From: Deltaproteobacteria bacterium
Lineage (GTDB): Bacteria; Desulfobacterota; Desulfuromonadia; Desulfuromonadales; BM103
DNA: 12,211 nucleotides
Assembly: GCA_019313105.1 (NCBI GenBank)
Contig: JAFDBW010000175.1
Location: 1 to 12,211 of the forward strand
Direction: 5' to 3'
The notes under the pieces: model-generated
Told to the model about the DNA's origin: nothing
The model's input: only the letters and a program-made list of their open reading frames with translations
Databases searched by the model: none
In this document: piece by piece, positions 1 to 5,660 of the stretch
Numbering within the stretch: position 1 is the stretch's first letter
Layout of the letters: each line of letters begins with the position of its first letter
Made by a program: the position numbers and the translations under genes

Positions 1-77
1 AGATGATGAAAAAAATGCAGAAGATGGGCCCCAAAGGTATGCGTGACATGATGGGCCCTGGCAATTTTCCGATGTAA
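1..77 (+). CDS. ffh: Signal recognition particle protein Ffh (SRP54), C-terminal end only
   Basis: Only the last 24 full codons are in the window, with the reading frame starting at base 3 and TAA at 75-77. The peptide is very methionine-rich, with repeated MMKKM and MGPKGMRDMMG stretches and an end of GNFPM. That matches the flexible tail of the M domain of SRP54/Ffh, the GTPase that binds 4.5S RNA and signal sequences during co-translational membrane targeting. The position just before rpsP supports this, because ffh-rpsP is a common order in deltaproteobacteria and Firmicutes. The GTPase domain lies outside the window, so the call rests on a short tail plus context. Confidence 0.82.
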   Translation, partial: MMKKMQKMGPKGMRDMMGPGNFPM

Positions 78-80
78 GCC

Positions 81-105
81 GCTGCCCGGCCCGGAGTCGG
101 GCGGC
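81..105 (+). other. GC-rich hairpin between ffh and rpsP
   Basis: GCTGCCCG at 81-88 pairs with CGGGCGGC at 98-105, an 8-bp stem with one G-U pair around a 9-base loop. It starts four bases after the ffh stop. No T-run follows, so it is not a standard intrinsic terminator. It may be an mRNA-processing or stabilising hairpin in a read-through transcript, or may do nothing. Confidence 0.35.
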
Positions 106-183
106 ATGATAGATAACAATCAATAACGCTGGGGTTTACCCAATAAATTACCAAGAGTCGCAGGCTCAGGAGGAAAGAAGTCA

Positions 184-444
184 ATGGCAGTAAAAATCAG
201 GCTGGCCCGTGGTGGCGCCAAGAAAAAAGCTTTTTACCAGGTTGTTGTTGCGGACGAGCGGTTCCCCCGTGACGGCCGTTTTATTGAAAAACTGGGGCAA
301 TACGATCCGAGGCAGGACCCCCCGATGTTCAACGTTGTTGAAGAGCGGACCCTTGAGTGGCTGAACAAAGGTGCTCAGCCGACCGACACGGTTCGTCAGC
401 TGCTGCGCAAGCAGGGGATCTGGGCCAAATTCAAGCAGGCTTAA
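184..444 (+). CDS. rpsP: 30S ribosomal protein bS16
   Basis: This 86-residue protein is a full-length bS16, which binds 16S rRNA early in 30S assembly. The N-terminus MAVKIRLARGGAKKKAFY is the family signature, followed by the conserved VVADER-PRDGRFIEKLGQYDP segment at about residues 21-42. A downstream AERVxxWLxxGAQPTDTV-like block (here EERTLEWLNKGAQPTDTVRQLL) also fits. A strong Shine-Dalgarno, AGGAGGA at 168-174, lies nine bases before the ATG. It follows ffh by 106 bases and precedes khpA by 60, and is probably cotranscribed with both. A few bases of lysine-rich codons aside, nothing is unusual. Confidence 0.98.
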   Translation: MAVKIRLARGGAKKKAFYQVVVADERFPRDGRFIEKLGQYDPRQDPPMFNVVEERTLEWLNKGAQPTDTVRQLLRKQGIWAKFKQA

Positions 445-504
445 ATCCCTGAGCTTTTGCGGCGCCCGTGGACGTTGACTTTTGTCAACATAAGGAAGGA
501 CGCC

Positions 505-738
505 ATGAAAGAGCTCATCGAATTCATCGCCAACGCTCTGGTGGACAATCCGGACGCGATCACCGTCACTGAAGAGGTGGACGCTGACGGTACGATTCTC
601 GTCAAGCTGGCTGCCGCCCAGGAAGACATGGGACGCATTATCGGCAAGCAGGGACGAACGGCCAAGGCCATGCGTACCCTGCTGAATGCCAAGGCAACCC
701 GCGAGAACAAGAGAGCCGTGCTGCAGATCCTGGAATGA
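505..738 (+). CDS. khpA: KH-domain RNA-binding protein KhpA
   Basis: This 77-residue single KH-domain protein binds RNA, often as a partner of KhpB/Jag where that exists. The type-II KH core is clear: GRIIGKQGRTAKAMRTLL at about residues 43-60, with the RNA-gripping GxxG loop as GKQG at 47-50. The start MKELIEFIANALVDNPD is the usual N-terminus of the family (formerly YlqC). The frame is open upstream to 457, but ATG 505 is chosen because AAGGAAGGA at 492-500 sits at the right distance and the extra 16 upstream residues do not look like the family. Its TGA overlaps the rimM start (ATGA), so the two are probably translationally coupled. A place between rpsP and rimM is typical. Confidence 0.95.
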   Translation: MKELIEFIANALVDNPDAITVTEEVDADGTILVKLAAAQEDMGRIIGKQGRTAKAMRTLLNAKATRENKRAVLQILE

Positions 739-1277
739 TGAAAGACAAGTCGAAAGATCTGCTGGAAGTGGGCGTCGTTGTCGGCACCCACGGTCTCAAA
801 GGGGACCTGAAAATTCGACCATTGCCGACCGGAGACCTGGCCTTGCCGGGTGCCCGGACGGTTTATCTGAGAAACAGCGAGGGCCTCCCGGTCCGATACC
901 AAGCTGTCCGATCCTCTCCCCACAAGCAGAATATCCTGTTAAGACTCTCCGGGTTGGAGAACCTCGCTGCAGTGGAAGGCCTGGTAGGGGCTTCCGTGCT
1001 GATGGACAACGCCGATCTTCCGGAGCTTGACGATGACCAGTTTTACTGGTCCGACCTGGAAGGTCTGACCGTGGTTGATCGCCAGCACGGCGAGATCGGC
1101 CGGGTCGTGGGCATGTTCAGTACTCCGGCACACGACATCCTTGAAATCGATGGCCCGGCAGGGGAAATCCTGGTTCCGGCTGTCGAACCTTTCCTGGTAG
1201 AACTTGATCGCGACAAAGATTGTCTGCACGTTGATCTGCCGGAAGGACTGATCCCGAATTCCGATGACAGCCCCTGA
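735..1277 (+). CDS. rimM: Ribosome maturation factor RimM
   Basis: This 180-residue protein is of normal length for RimM, which binds the 30S head and ribosomal protein uS19 during maturation of the 3' domain of 16S rRNA. The N-terminal RimM barrel begins with VGVVVGTHGLKGDLKIRPL at residues 12-30. The C-terminal PRC-barrel covers about residues 100-175, with the hallmark DQFYWSDLEGL near its start and DILEIDGPAGEILVPAVEPF in the middle. It ends in the usual DLPEGL type of tail. ATG 735 overlaps the khpA stop by four bases; a second ATG at 738 is an equally possible start. The next gene, trmD, begins only after an unusual 178-base gap. Confidence 0.97.
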   Translation: MMKDKSKDLLEVGVVVGTHGLKGDLKIRPLPTGDLALPGARTVYLRNSEGLPVRYQAVRSSPHKQNILLRLSGLENLAAVEGLVGASVLMDNADLPELDDDQFYWSDLEGLTVVDRQHGEIGRVVGMFSTPAHDILEIDGPAGEILVPAVEPFLVELDRDKDCLHVDLPEGLIPNSDDSP

Positions 1278-1304
1278 TATCCAGGTCGATGCATCGTAAA
1301 TATG

Positions 1305-1419
1305 GCCACCAAGTCACAAAGAGACGAAAACAACACATTGAGTGGCGGAGTCATAAAAATCGAAGACATTAACCTTCTGAGCCCGACGGGCTTTCTTGGT
1401 GTCTTCGTGCCTTGGTGGC
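1305..1419. repeat. Imperfect inverted-repeat element inside the rimM-trmD gap
   Basis: The left arm from 1305 (GCCACCAAGTCACAAAGAG and on to 1332) and the reverse complement of the right arm at 1392-1419 (GCCACCAAGGCACGAAGAC and on) match at 22 of 28 positions. The outer nine bases are perfect. Between the arms are about 59 bases that include a short hairpin at 1380-1392. The layout looks like a small non-coding repetitive element (REP or MITE type) that entered an otherwise compact operon. Sequences of the kind CCACCAAGGCAC-AAGACACCAAG are, from memory, multi-copy in some environmental bacterial genomes, but copy number here cannot be seen. No target-site duplication is evident. Confidence 0.6.
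1380..1397 (+). terminator. Short hairpin with T-rich tail upstream of trmD
   Basis: AGCCC at 1380-1384 and GGGCT at 1388-1392 form a 5-bp stem with a GAC loop, followed by TTCTT. It could be a weak terminator or attenuator between rimM and trmD, but the stem is short and the T-run is interrupted. It sits inside the inverted-repeat element. Confidence 0.25.
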
Positions 1420-1455
1420 GCCAGTCAATTATTACCTTGTTAGTGTGATGAACTG

Positions 1456-2199
1456 ATGCGTTTCGATATCCTGACACTATTCCCGGGCATGCTTGAAGGT
1501 CCTCTTCAGGCGAGCATCCTTGGGAAAGCGGTTGACAAGGGGCTGATCACCGTCAATCTGCACAACCTGCGTGACTGGGCTGAAGGCCGGCACCAGGTGA
1601 CGGATGATACCCCGTACGGCGGCGGTGACGGTATGGTCATGAAGGTCGATCCGATTGCCTTTGCATTGGCCGACCTGAAGAAGCAGAGTCCGCAATCCCG
1701 CGTCCTGCTCATGTCGCCGCAGGGCAAACCGTTCCGCCAGGTTGATGCCGAACGCTATAGTCGCGATTCCGGGCTGATTCTGGTCTGTGGCCGTTATGAG
1801 GGCTACGACGAGCGGATCCGATCGCTGGTCGACGAAGAGGTCTCGCTGGGTGATTTTGTCCTGACCGGCTGCGAACTGGCGGCGGCGGTGGTGCTCGATG
1901 CGACGGCACGCATGGTTCCGGGCGTTCTCGGTGCCGCGGGCAGCGCCCTGACAGACAGCTTCAGCGACGGCCTGCTCGAATACCCACAATATACGCGCCC
2001 TGCAGAATTCAACGGAACATGCGTCCCCGAAGTTCTGCTTTCCGGCAATCACCAGGCCATCGCCCGCTGGCGACGCCGCGAGCAGTTACGGCGTACCCTG
2101 GAACGTCGTCCGGAACTTCTCGATACGGCGCCCTTGACTGATGAAGACAGACGTTTCCTCGAAGAATTGCAGGCCGCGACAGAAAAGCAGGACACGTAA
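1456..2199 (+). CDS. trmD: tRNA (guanine-37-N1)-methyltransferase TrmD
   Basis: This 247-residue protein is full length for TrmD. TrmD uses S-adenosylmethionine to methylate N1 of G37 next to the anticodon, which prevents +1 frameshifting. Family blocks are all present: MRFDILTLFPGM at the start, TDDTPYGGGDGMVMK at 49-63, the knot strand LILVCGRYEGYDERI at 107-121, SLGDFVLTG at 130-138, the catalytic-loop aspartate at D148, and DSFSDGLLEYPQYTRPAEF followed by VPEVLLSGNH. One oddity is that the usually near-invariant GGELP of the trefoil knot reads GCELA at 138-142. No clear Shine-Dalgarno precedes ATG 1456; a two-codon frame ATG-AAC-TGA at 1448-1456 ends on the start codon. Its TAA overlaps the next gene by one base (TAATG). 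Confidence 0.96.
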   Translation: MRFDILTLFPGMLEGPLQASILGKAVDKGLITVNLHNLRDWAEGRHQVTDDTPYGGGDGMVMKVDPIAFALADLKKQSPQSRVLLMSPQGKPFRQVDAERYSRDSGLILVCGRYEGYDERIRSLVDEEVSLGDFVLTGCELAAAVVLDATARMVPGVLGAAGSALTDSFSDGLLEYPQYTRPAEFNGTCVPEVLLSGNHQAIARWRRREQLRRTLERRPELLDTAPLTDEDRRFLEELQAATEKQDT

Positions 2200-2771
2200 T
2201 GTTCAAGCCGATGGCGATTGCCCTGGTGCACCACCCGGTGCTTGACCGGCGCGGCGACGTGGTGACGTCTGCAGTGACCAACCTTGACATCCACGACCTT
2301 GCCCGCCTGGCGACGACTTACGGTTTGTGTCGCTACTACATCGTCACCCCCGCAGCTGAACAGCAAATCCTGACCGCCCGGATTGCCAAGCATTGGCAGG
2401 AGGGTTTTGGCGCCAGCTATAATCCTGACCGGTGCAGGGCTCTCGACTGCTTGCAGGTAGTTGACAGCTTTGATGATGCCCTTGCCGATTGGCGCGCCCT
2501 GAACGAAGGGGATGGTGTCGCCGTCCTGACCGGTGCCCGCCATGAAGACGGCATCGACTGCACAGATGCGAAAGAGCTGGCGACGCAACAGCCGGTGTTA
2601 CTGGTTTTCGGTACCGGACATGGTTTGGCCGCCGAACTGTACACGCCGGAACGCCCCTGCCTGAAACCGATTCGCGCCGGCCACTACAACCACCTTTCTG
2701 TGCGTACTGCCGCGGCAGTTGTCCTCGACCGGTTGCTCGGCGAAGATGGCTCGGTTTTGCCTCTGGCATAG
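2199..2771 (+). CDS. SPOUT-superfamily RNA methyltransferase (TM1570-like, Methyltrn_RNA_4 type)
   Basis: This 190-residue protein resembles the SAM-dependent RNA methyltransferase family typified by Thermotoga TM1570, which is encoded right after trmD in many bacteria. Visible family motifs are an N-terminal ALVHHPVLDRRGDVVTSAVTNLDIHDLAR at residues 8-36, LVFGTGHGL at 135-143 (the AdoMet-binding knot loop) and YNHLSVRTAAAVVLDRLLG at 163-181. The fold is a trefoil knot like TrmD, but the RNA substrate is not known to me. The start ATG overlaps the trmD stop by one base, which implies coupling; ATG 2211 (MAIALVHHP) is an alternative. The C-terminus, GEDGSVLPLA, is short and there is no obvious extra domain. 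Confidence 0.88.
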   Translation: MFKPMAIALVHHPVLDRRGDVVTSAVTNLDIHDLARLATTYGLCRYYIVTPAAEQQILTARIAKHWQEGFGASYNPDRCRALDCLQVVDSFDDALADWRALNEGDGVAVLTGARHEDGIDCTDAKELATQQPVLLVFGTGHGLAAELYTPERPCLKPIRAGHYNHLSVRTAAAVVLDRLLGEDGSVLPLA

Positions 2772-2850
2772 ATCAAGATTTTTTCGATGCGTCGTGCATT
2801 GCCTTTTGCATGCGTTACAATTGATCAGCCCATGAAACTGGAGCTTGAAA

Positions 2851-3483
2851 ATGCCGAGGAATCTGTTGCTTGCCTGTCTGCTGTTGTGCCTGTCTGCATT
2901 CCCCTCGGCTGCGGCCGATTTGACCGTTGCCGAGCACCTGGTTTTTACCATCGACCCTGTCAGCGGCTGGACGGTGCATCCGGCAGGTCCGCCTGAGGCG
3001 CTGGTGAAGGACACGGCCCGTCATGTCGCCCATGAACCTGCCGCGGCCAAGGCGACCCCAGAACAGATTGAACGGGTTGCCCGCAACAGACTGGCGGCGA
3101 ATGAAGTCATTGTCTTCCATGCATCCAGCGGTGCACACCTCGACATCGATTTCAGTCCGTTCGATGAGGGGGCTTCGGTCCCGGGACCAGGGGCGTTGAA
3201 AAGTTCTGCGGAGCACGCCGCCCGTAGCCTGGCTAAAGAGAAGGATGTGACGGATGCTACATGGGATGTCAGGGCGGCCGACATTGCCGGTGCCCGGTAC
3301 ACATACCTGCTCTTGGCAAAATTTCTTAAACATGGTCGTCCGATGGTTTTCAGGGGCTACGTCGGTACTGTTGAACGCCACTGGTTCTTTCTCTATTTTA
3401 CGGCCCCCGGAGATGATTCTCAGCTCCTCAGGGAGATGGAATCGATGCTCGCCAATGCATCGATCCGTATTGTCGAAAAATGA
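2851..3483 (+). CDS. Exported protein of unknown function
   Basis: I do not recognise this 210-residue protein. It begins with a clear Sec signal peptide: MPRN, then LLLACLLLCLSAFP, then SAAA with a probable cut before DLTVAEHL. The mature part has an early segment FTIDPVSGWTVHPAGPPEAL, a polar middle, and a late block with YLLLAKFLKHGRPMVFRGYV and HWFFLYFTAPGDDSQLLREM. A strand-rich domain ending in a helix of this kind recalls PsbP/Mog1-like secreted domains, but that is only an impression. LLAC at residues 6-9 is too close to the N-terminus to be a convincing lipobox. GGAG at 2840-2843 points to ATG 2851; an in-frame TTG at 2845 lies too close to the GGAG. It stands between the methyltransferase and rplS, where many related genomes have nothing. 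Confidence 0.82.
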   Translation: MPRNLLLACLLLCLSAFPSAAADLTVAEHLVFTIDPVSGWTVHPAGPPEALVKDTARHVAHEPAAAKATPEQIERVARNRLAANEVIVFHASSGAHLDIDFSPFDEGASVPGPGALKSSAEHAARSLAKEKDVTDATWDVRAADIAGARYTYLLLAKFLKHGRPMVFRGYVGTVERHWFFLYFTAPGDDSQLLREMESMLANASIRIVEK

Positions 3484-3553
3484 GATGATATGAGCTGTAA
3501 GGGACTGGCCCGGAGAAGGGACCTTGATTATGCTCTACGAGCCCAGATTGAAC

Positions 3554-3574
3554 GATAAAAATCATTTTTTTATC
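3554..3574. other. AT-rich hairpin just upstream of the rplS promoter
   Basis: GATAAAAA at 3554-3561 pairs with TTTTTATC at 3567-3574 across a 5-base gap, directly next to the -35 box at 3575. It may be a weak terminator for the upstream gene or simply an AT-rich promoter upstream region. Confidence 0.25.
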
Positions 3575-3603
3575 TTGACACTTTTCGCCATAATACGGTA
3601 AAT
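3575..3603 (+). promoter_or_regulatory. Candidate sigma-70 promoter of rplS
   Basis: A perfect -35 box TTGACA lies at 3575-3580, preceded by an AT-rich tract. With 17-base spacing the -10 position at 3598-3603 reads GTAAAT, a poor match. The -35 is convincing but the -10 assignment is uncertain. It would give rplS its own transcript, 30-odd bases upstream of its ATG. Confidence 0.5.
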
Positions 3604-3635
3604 AAGCGGTTCGCTTATCTGAGGAGGCTAAAACG

Positions 3636-3983
3636 ATGAACGTTGTCAATTACATCGGCATGGAAAATATGAGGAAAGACATCCCCCAGTTCAAGGCGGG
3701 GGATACTCTGCGTGTGCACGTTAAAATCACCGAGGGCGACAAACAGCGTATCCAGGTTTTTCAGGGTGTCTGTATCAAGCGTCGCAACAATGGTGTCGGT
3801 TCGACTTTTACCGTACGTAAAGTCTCCAACGGCATGGGCGTTGAGAGGGTTTTCCCTTTGCATGCTCCGGTCCTCGACAAGGTCGAAGTGATGATGGTCG
3901 GCAAGGTCCGCCGCGCCAAGCTGTACTACCTGCGTAACCTGCAGGGCAAGGCCGCTCGTATCAAGGAAGTGCGCCAGCGCTAG
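3636..3983 (+). CDS. rplS: 50S ribosomal protein bL19
   Basis: This 115-residue protein is full-length bL19, which sits at the interface between the two ribosomal subunits. The family's blocks are present in order: DIPQFKAGDTLRVHVKITEGDKQRIQVFQGVCIKRRN at about residues 16-52, then GVGSTFTVRKVSNGMGVERVFPLHAP, then a C-terminal KVRRAKLYYLRNLQGKAARIKE. GAGGAGG at 3620-3626 is a strong Shine-Dalgarno for ATG 3636. It is separated from its usual trmD/methyltransferase neighbours by the exported-protein gene and has its own -35 box and terminator, so it appears to be transcribed as a single gene here. Confidence 0.98.
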   Translation: MNVVNYIGMENMRKDIPQFKAGDTLRVHVKITEGDKQRIQVFQGVCIKRRNNGVGSTFTVRKVSNGMGVERVFPLHAPVLDKVEVMMVGKVRRAKLYYLRNLQGKAARIKEVRQR

Positions 3984-4008
3984 AGCTTCACACTGGAATA
4001 AACTACCC

Positions 4009-4038
4009 AAGCCCCGGCTGACCAGTCGGGGCTTTTTT
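4009..4038 (+). terminator. Intrinsic terminator of rplS
   Basis: AAGCCCCG at 4009-4016 pairs with CGGGGCTT at 4027-4034 across a 10-base loop, with the T-run extending to 4038. The 8-bp GC-rich stem and uninterrupted T tract 26 bases after the rplS stop make it a strong call. It marks the end of the ribosomal block. Confidence 0.92.
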
Positions 4039-4136
4039 GTGCCTGATCTCCATTGAAGGACTCTATGCTGTTTCCTTTGAGCCACGATTATCTGTCTTTA
4101 CCGGATAGTGCGCCGTTTTTTAATACATCCTTTCTG

Positions 4137-4164
4137 TTGACCTGAGACTGTACTAGTGTAAACT
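4137..4164 (+). promoter_or_regulatory. Candidate sigma-70 promoter of the 67-residue gene
   Basis: TTGACC at 4137-4142 (five of six to consensus) is followed after 16 bases by TAAACT at 4159-4164 (four of six). It lies 57 bases before ATG 4221 and after the rplS terminator, in the right place for a new transcription unit. Confidence 0.5.
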
Positions 4165-4220
4165 GTTAAAATATTAATTTATCGAGGTTTTTTAGGTCTG
4201 CGAAGTATGGAGCACGTTTC

Positions 4221-4424
4221 ATGTCGATGAAAGTCAATGTAGAGTTGAAAGATGGTGCTGTCTGCCAGATGGCCAAGCAGGCGTTTAATGTTTTCCTGTC
4301 TTTGGACAGGGTGGTCAGGTTCAGGCGTTCCGAAGGCTGGATCGTTGTCGGCACGGATCCATTGAGAGATTTGGAGAAAGACAACAATTATCCTGCGCTT
4401 GCTGATCGCAGGGCTGCCGTTTGA
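4221..4424 (+). CDS. Small hypothetical protein, 67 residues
   Basis: I do not recognise a characterised family. The protein starts MSMKVNVELKDGAVCQMAKQ and has a compact central part with LDRVVRFRRSEGWIVVGTDPLRD at about residues 28-50, followed by a charged tail. There is no signal peptide or membrane segment, so it is probably a cytosolic alpha/beta mini-protein. Support for it being real is GGAG at 4209-4212 eight bases before the ATG, an upstream candidate promoter, and a sequence of ordinary protein-like composition. A second in-frame ATG at 4227 is possible. It has no obvious functional tie to rplS or rnhB. Confidence 0.68.
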   Translation: MSMKVNVELKDGAVCQMAKQAFNVFLSLDRVVRFRRSEGWIVVGTDPLRDLEKDNNYPALADRRAAV

Positions 4425-4476
4425 AAACATGACTTGCCGGGCGTCCCGTTCTTGGATGCCAGCTGCTTGTTTTTGT

Positions 4477-4496
4477 TGAATTGCCCTGTCAATTCA
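4477..4496. promoter_or_regulatory. Inverted repeat with possible promoter upstream of rnhB
   Basis: TGAATTG at 4477-4483 and CAATTCA at 4490-4496 are perfect inverted repeats around a 6-base spacer. A weak promoter overlaps them: TTGAAT at 4476-4481, 17 bases, then AATACT at 4499-4504. The repeat could be an operator on that promoter or a chance short palindrome. Confidence 0.3.
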
Positions 4497-4532
4497 TGAA
4501 TACTGTTGACCAATCCTGCAAGGTTTGGGTCA

Positions 4533-5171
4533 ATGGAACTCTTCCCGGAAAATTCTCAATCACAACTCTTCTTCGAGGACATGGCACGGCGTCGCGGCTA
4601 TCGTGCTGTCGCTGGCATTGATGAAGCCGGTCGCGGCCCTCTGGCCGGCCCGGTTGTCGCTGCCGCGGTGATTCTGCCGGAAGATTTTGACCTGCCCGGG
4701 CTGAATGATTCCAAGCTGATTTCCGAAAGAAAGCGCAATCAACTCTTTCCGATGATTTACGAACAAGCCTTGGCGATCGGCATCGGTGTCAGCCGGGCCG
4801 ATGAAATTGACCGGATCAATATCCTCCAGGCGACCCTGCGGGGGATGTCTCGTGCCGTGATGCGCTTGCCGGTCGCTGCCGATTTCCTCCTGGTCGACGG
4901 CATTACTCCCGTTCCCCTGGGTATCGAGCAGAAGACTCTGAAGAAGGGTGATTCCCGTTCCCTTTCGATTGCTGCGGCATCGGTGATCGCCAAAGTCGTG
5001 CGGGATCGCATCATGCTCGCCTACGACCGGCTTTTCCCTGAGTACGGTTTCTCTGGCCACAAGGGTTATGGCAGTGTGAAGCACCGCAATGCGGTGGCCC
5101 TGCATGGGCCGTGTGTCTGTCACCGGCGTAGCTTTGCCGGTGTCAAAGAGCACTGTGAAGCTCATGACTGA
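4533..5171 (+). CDS. rnhB: Ribonuclease HII
   Basis: This 212-residue protein is a normal-length RNase HII, which cuts the RNA strand of RNA-DNA hybrids and starts removal of single ribonucleotides from DNA. The four acidic metal-binding residues are visible: D30 and E31 in GIDEAGRGPLAGP, D122 in LLVDG and D140 in KKGDSRS, with the same D-to-D spacing of 18 as in the E. coli enzyme. LNDSKLISERKR at 57-68 and SIAAASVIAKVVRDR at 145-159 are further family blocks, and HRRSF stands near the end. ATG 4533 is chosen because it gives the usual N-terminus; an in-frame TTG at 4506 would add nine residues without a Shine-Dalgarno. The original yraN start at 5164 overlaps its last codons. Confidence 0.96.
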   Translation: MELFPENSQSQLFFEDMARRRGYRAVAGIDEAGRGPLAGPVVAAAVILPEDFDLPGLNDSKLISERKRNQLFPMIYEQALAIGIGVSRADEIDRINILQATLRGMSRAVMRLPVAADFLLVDGITPVPLGIEQKTLKKGDSRSLSIAAASVIAKVVRDRIMLAYDRLFPEYGFSGHKGYGSVKHRNAVALHGPCVCHRRSFAGVKEHCEAHD

Positions 5172-5528
5172 AGCAAGGCTGAGCCTGTGGCGCTTATAGG
5201 TGAAGATGCTGCCGCGCGGTACTTGCAGCGCCTCGGCATGAAGATCCTGCAACACAATATCAACACCCCTGTCGGAGAGATCGATCTGGTCGCGCGTCAA
5301 CGGCGCACCCTGATTTTCGTCGAGGTCAAGACCCGACGCAGTTCGGCTTTCGGCTCTCCCGCTGAAGCCGTCGACCTGCGCAAACAGCGGCAGATCATCA
5401 GGGCGGCCAAGTGGTACCTGAATGACAAACCCGGAAAGGACTAACAGCCGCGTTTTGAAGTGATTTCGATCCTGGTCAACGGCAGCGACCTGGAGATCGA
5501 GCATATCCCGGGAGCATTCGAGGCCTGA
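5164..5528 (+). pseudogene. YraN-family (UPF0102) endonuclease-like gene, apparently disrupted twice
   Basis: The central part is a good YraN protein: GEDAAARYLQRLGMKIL, then GEIDLVA and IFVEVKTRR, which carry the D...ExK residues of the restriction-endonuclease-like fold, then FGSPAEAVDLRKQRQI. Two breaks are visible. First, ATG 5164, which overlaps the end of rnhB as is usual, reads MTEARLSLWRL and stops at 5197-5199. The family-like continuation IGEDAAARYL lies in another frame from 5196, as though two bases had been gained near 5193-5195 or one lost. Second, that frame meets TAA at 5442-5444 but continues as PRFEVISILVNGS and HIPGAFEA, a typical YraN C-terminus, to TGA at 5526-5528. A GTG at 5187 with AAGG upstream could still make an 85-residue fragment. 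Decay or sequencing error are both possible. Confidence 0.8.
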
Positions 5529-5577
5529 TCCCGCCGGTCGCCAACTGCCCCTAAATGGGCCCGCTCGCTGGTTCTGT

Positions 5578-5606
5578 TTGCTTTTCCCCCCTTAGCCAAT
5601 TAAAAT
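5578..5606 (+). promoter_or_regulatory. Candidate sigma-70 promoter of nadE
   Basis: TAAAAT at 5601-5606 matches the -10 consensus at five of six positions, and TTGCTT at 5578-5583 lies exactly 17 bases upstream as a weaker -35. The surrounding sequence turns sharply AT-rich here. It would start nadE transcription about 50 bases before the chosen start codon. Confidence 0.45.
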
Positions 5607-5660
5607 AATAATTCTTTCAATTAGTTCCATTACCTGACGTGTCGATTCAAGGAGTTGCCA

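Noticed and set aside
81..105. The hairpin after ffh as an intrinsic terminator
   Set aside because: There is no T-run after the stem, and rpsP normally shares a transcript with ffh.
2772..2850. A GC-rich terminator after the SPOUT methyltransferase gene
   Set aside because: The T-run at 2779-2784 has no stable stem before it, so read-through into the exported-protein gene cannot be excluded.
2866..2877. LLAC in the signal peptide as a lipoprotein lipobox
   Set aside because: The cysteine is at residue 9, leaving too short a hydrophobic stretch before it; the downstream SAAA site fits signal peptidase I better.
2787..2996. A 69-codon + strand frame overlapping the start of the exported protein
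   Set aside because: It overlaps the signal-peptide gene in another frame, is Cys- and Arg-rich as shadow frames often are, and lacks a Shine-Dalgarno.
4560..5504. A 314-codon open frame on the - strand opposite rnhB and yraN
   Set aside because: It lies entirely antisense to a clear RNase HII gene and shows no recognisable domains; long antisense frames are common opposite GC-rich coding sequence.
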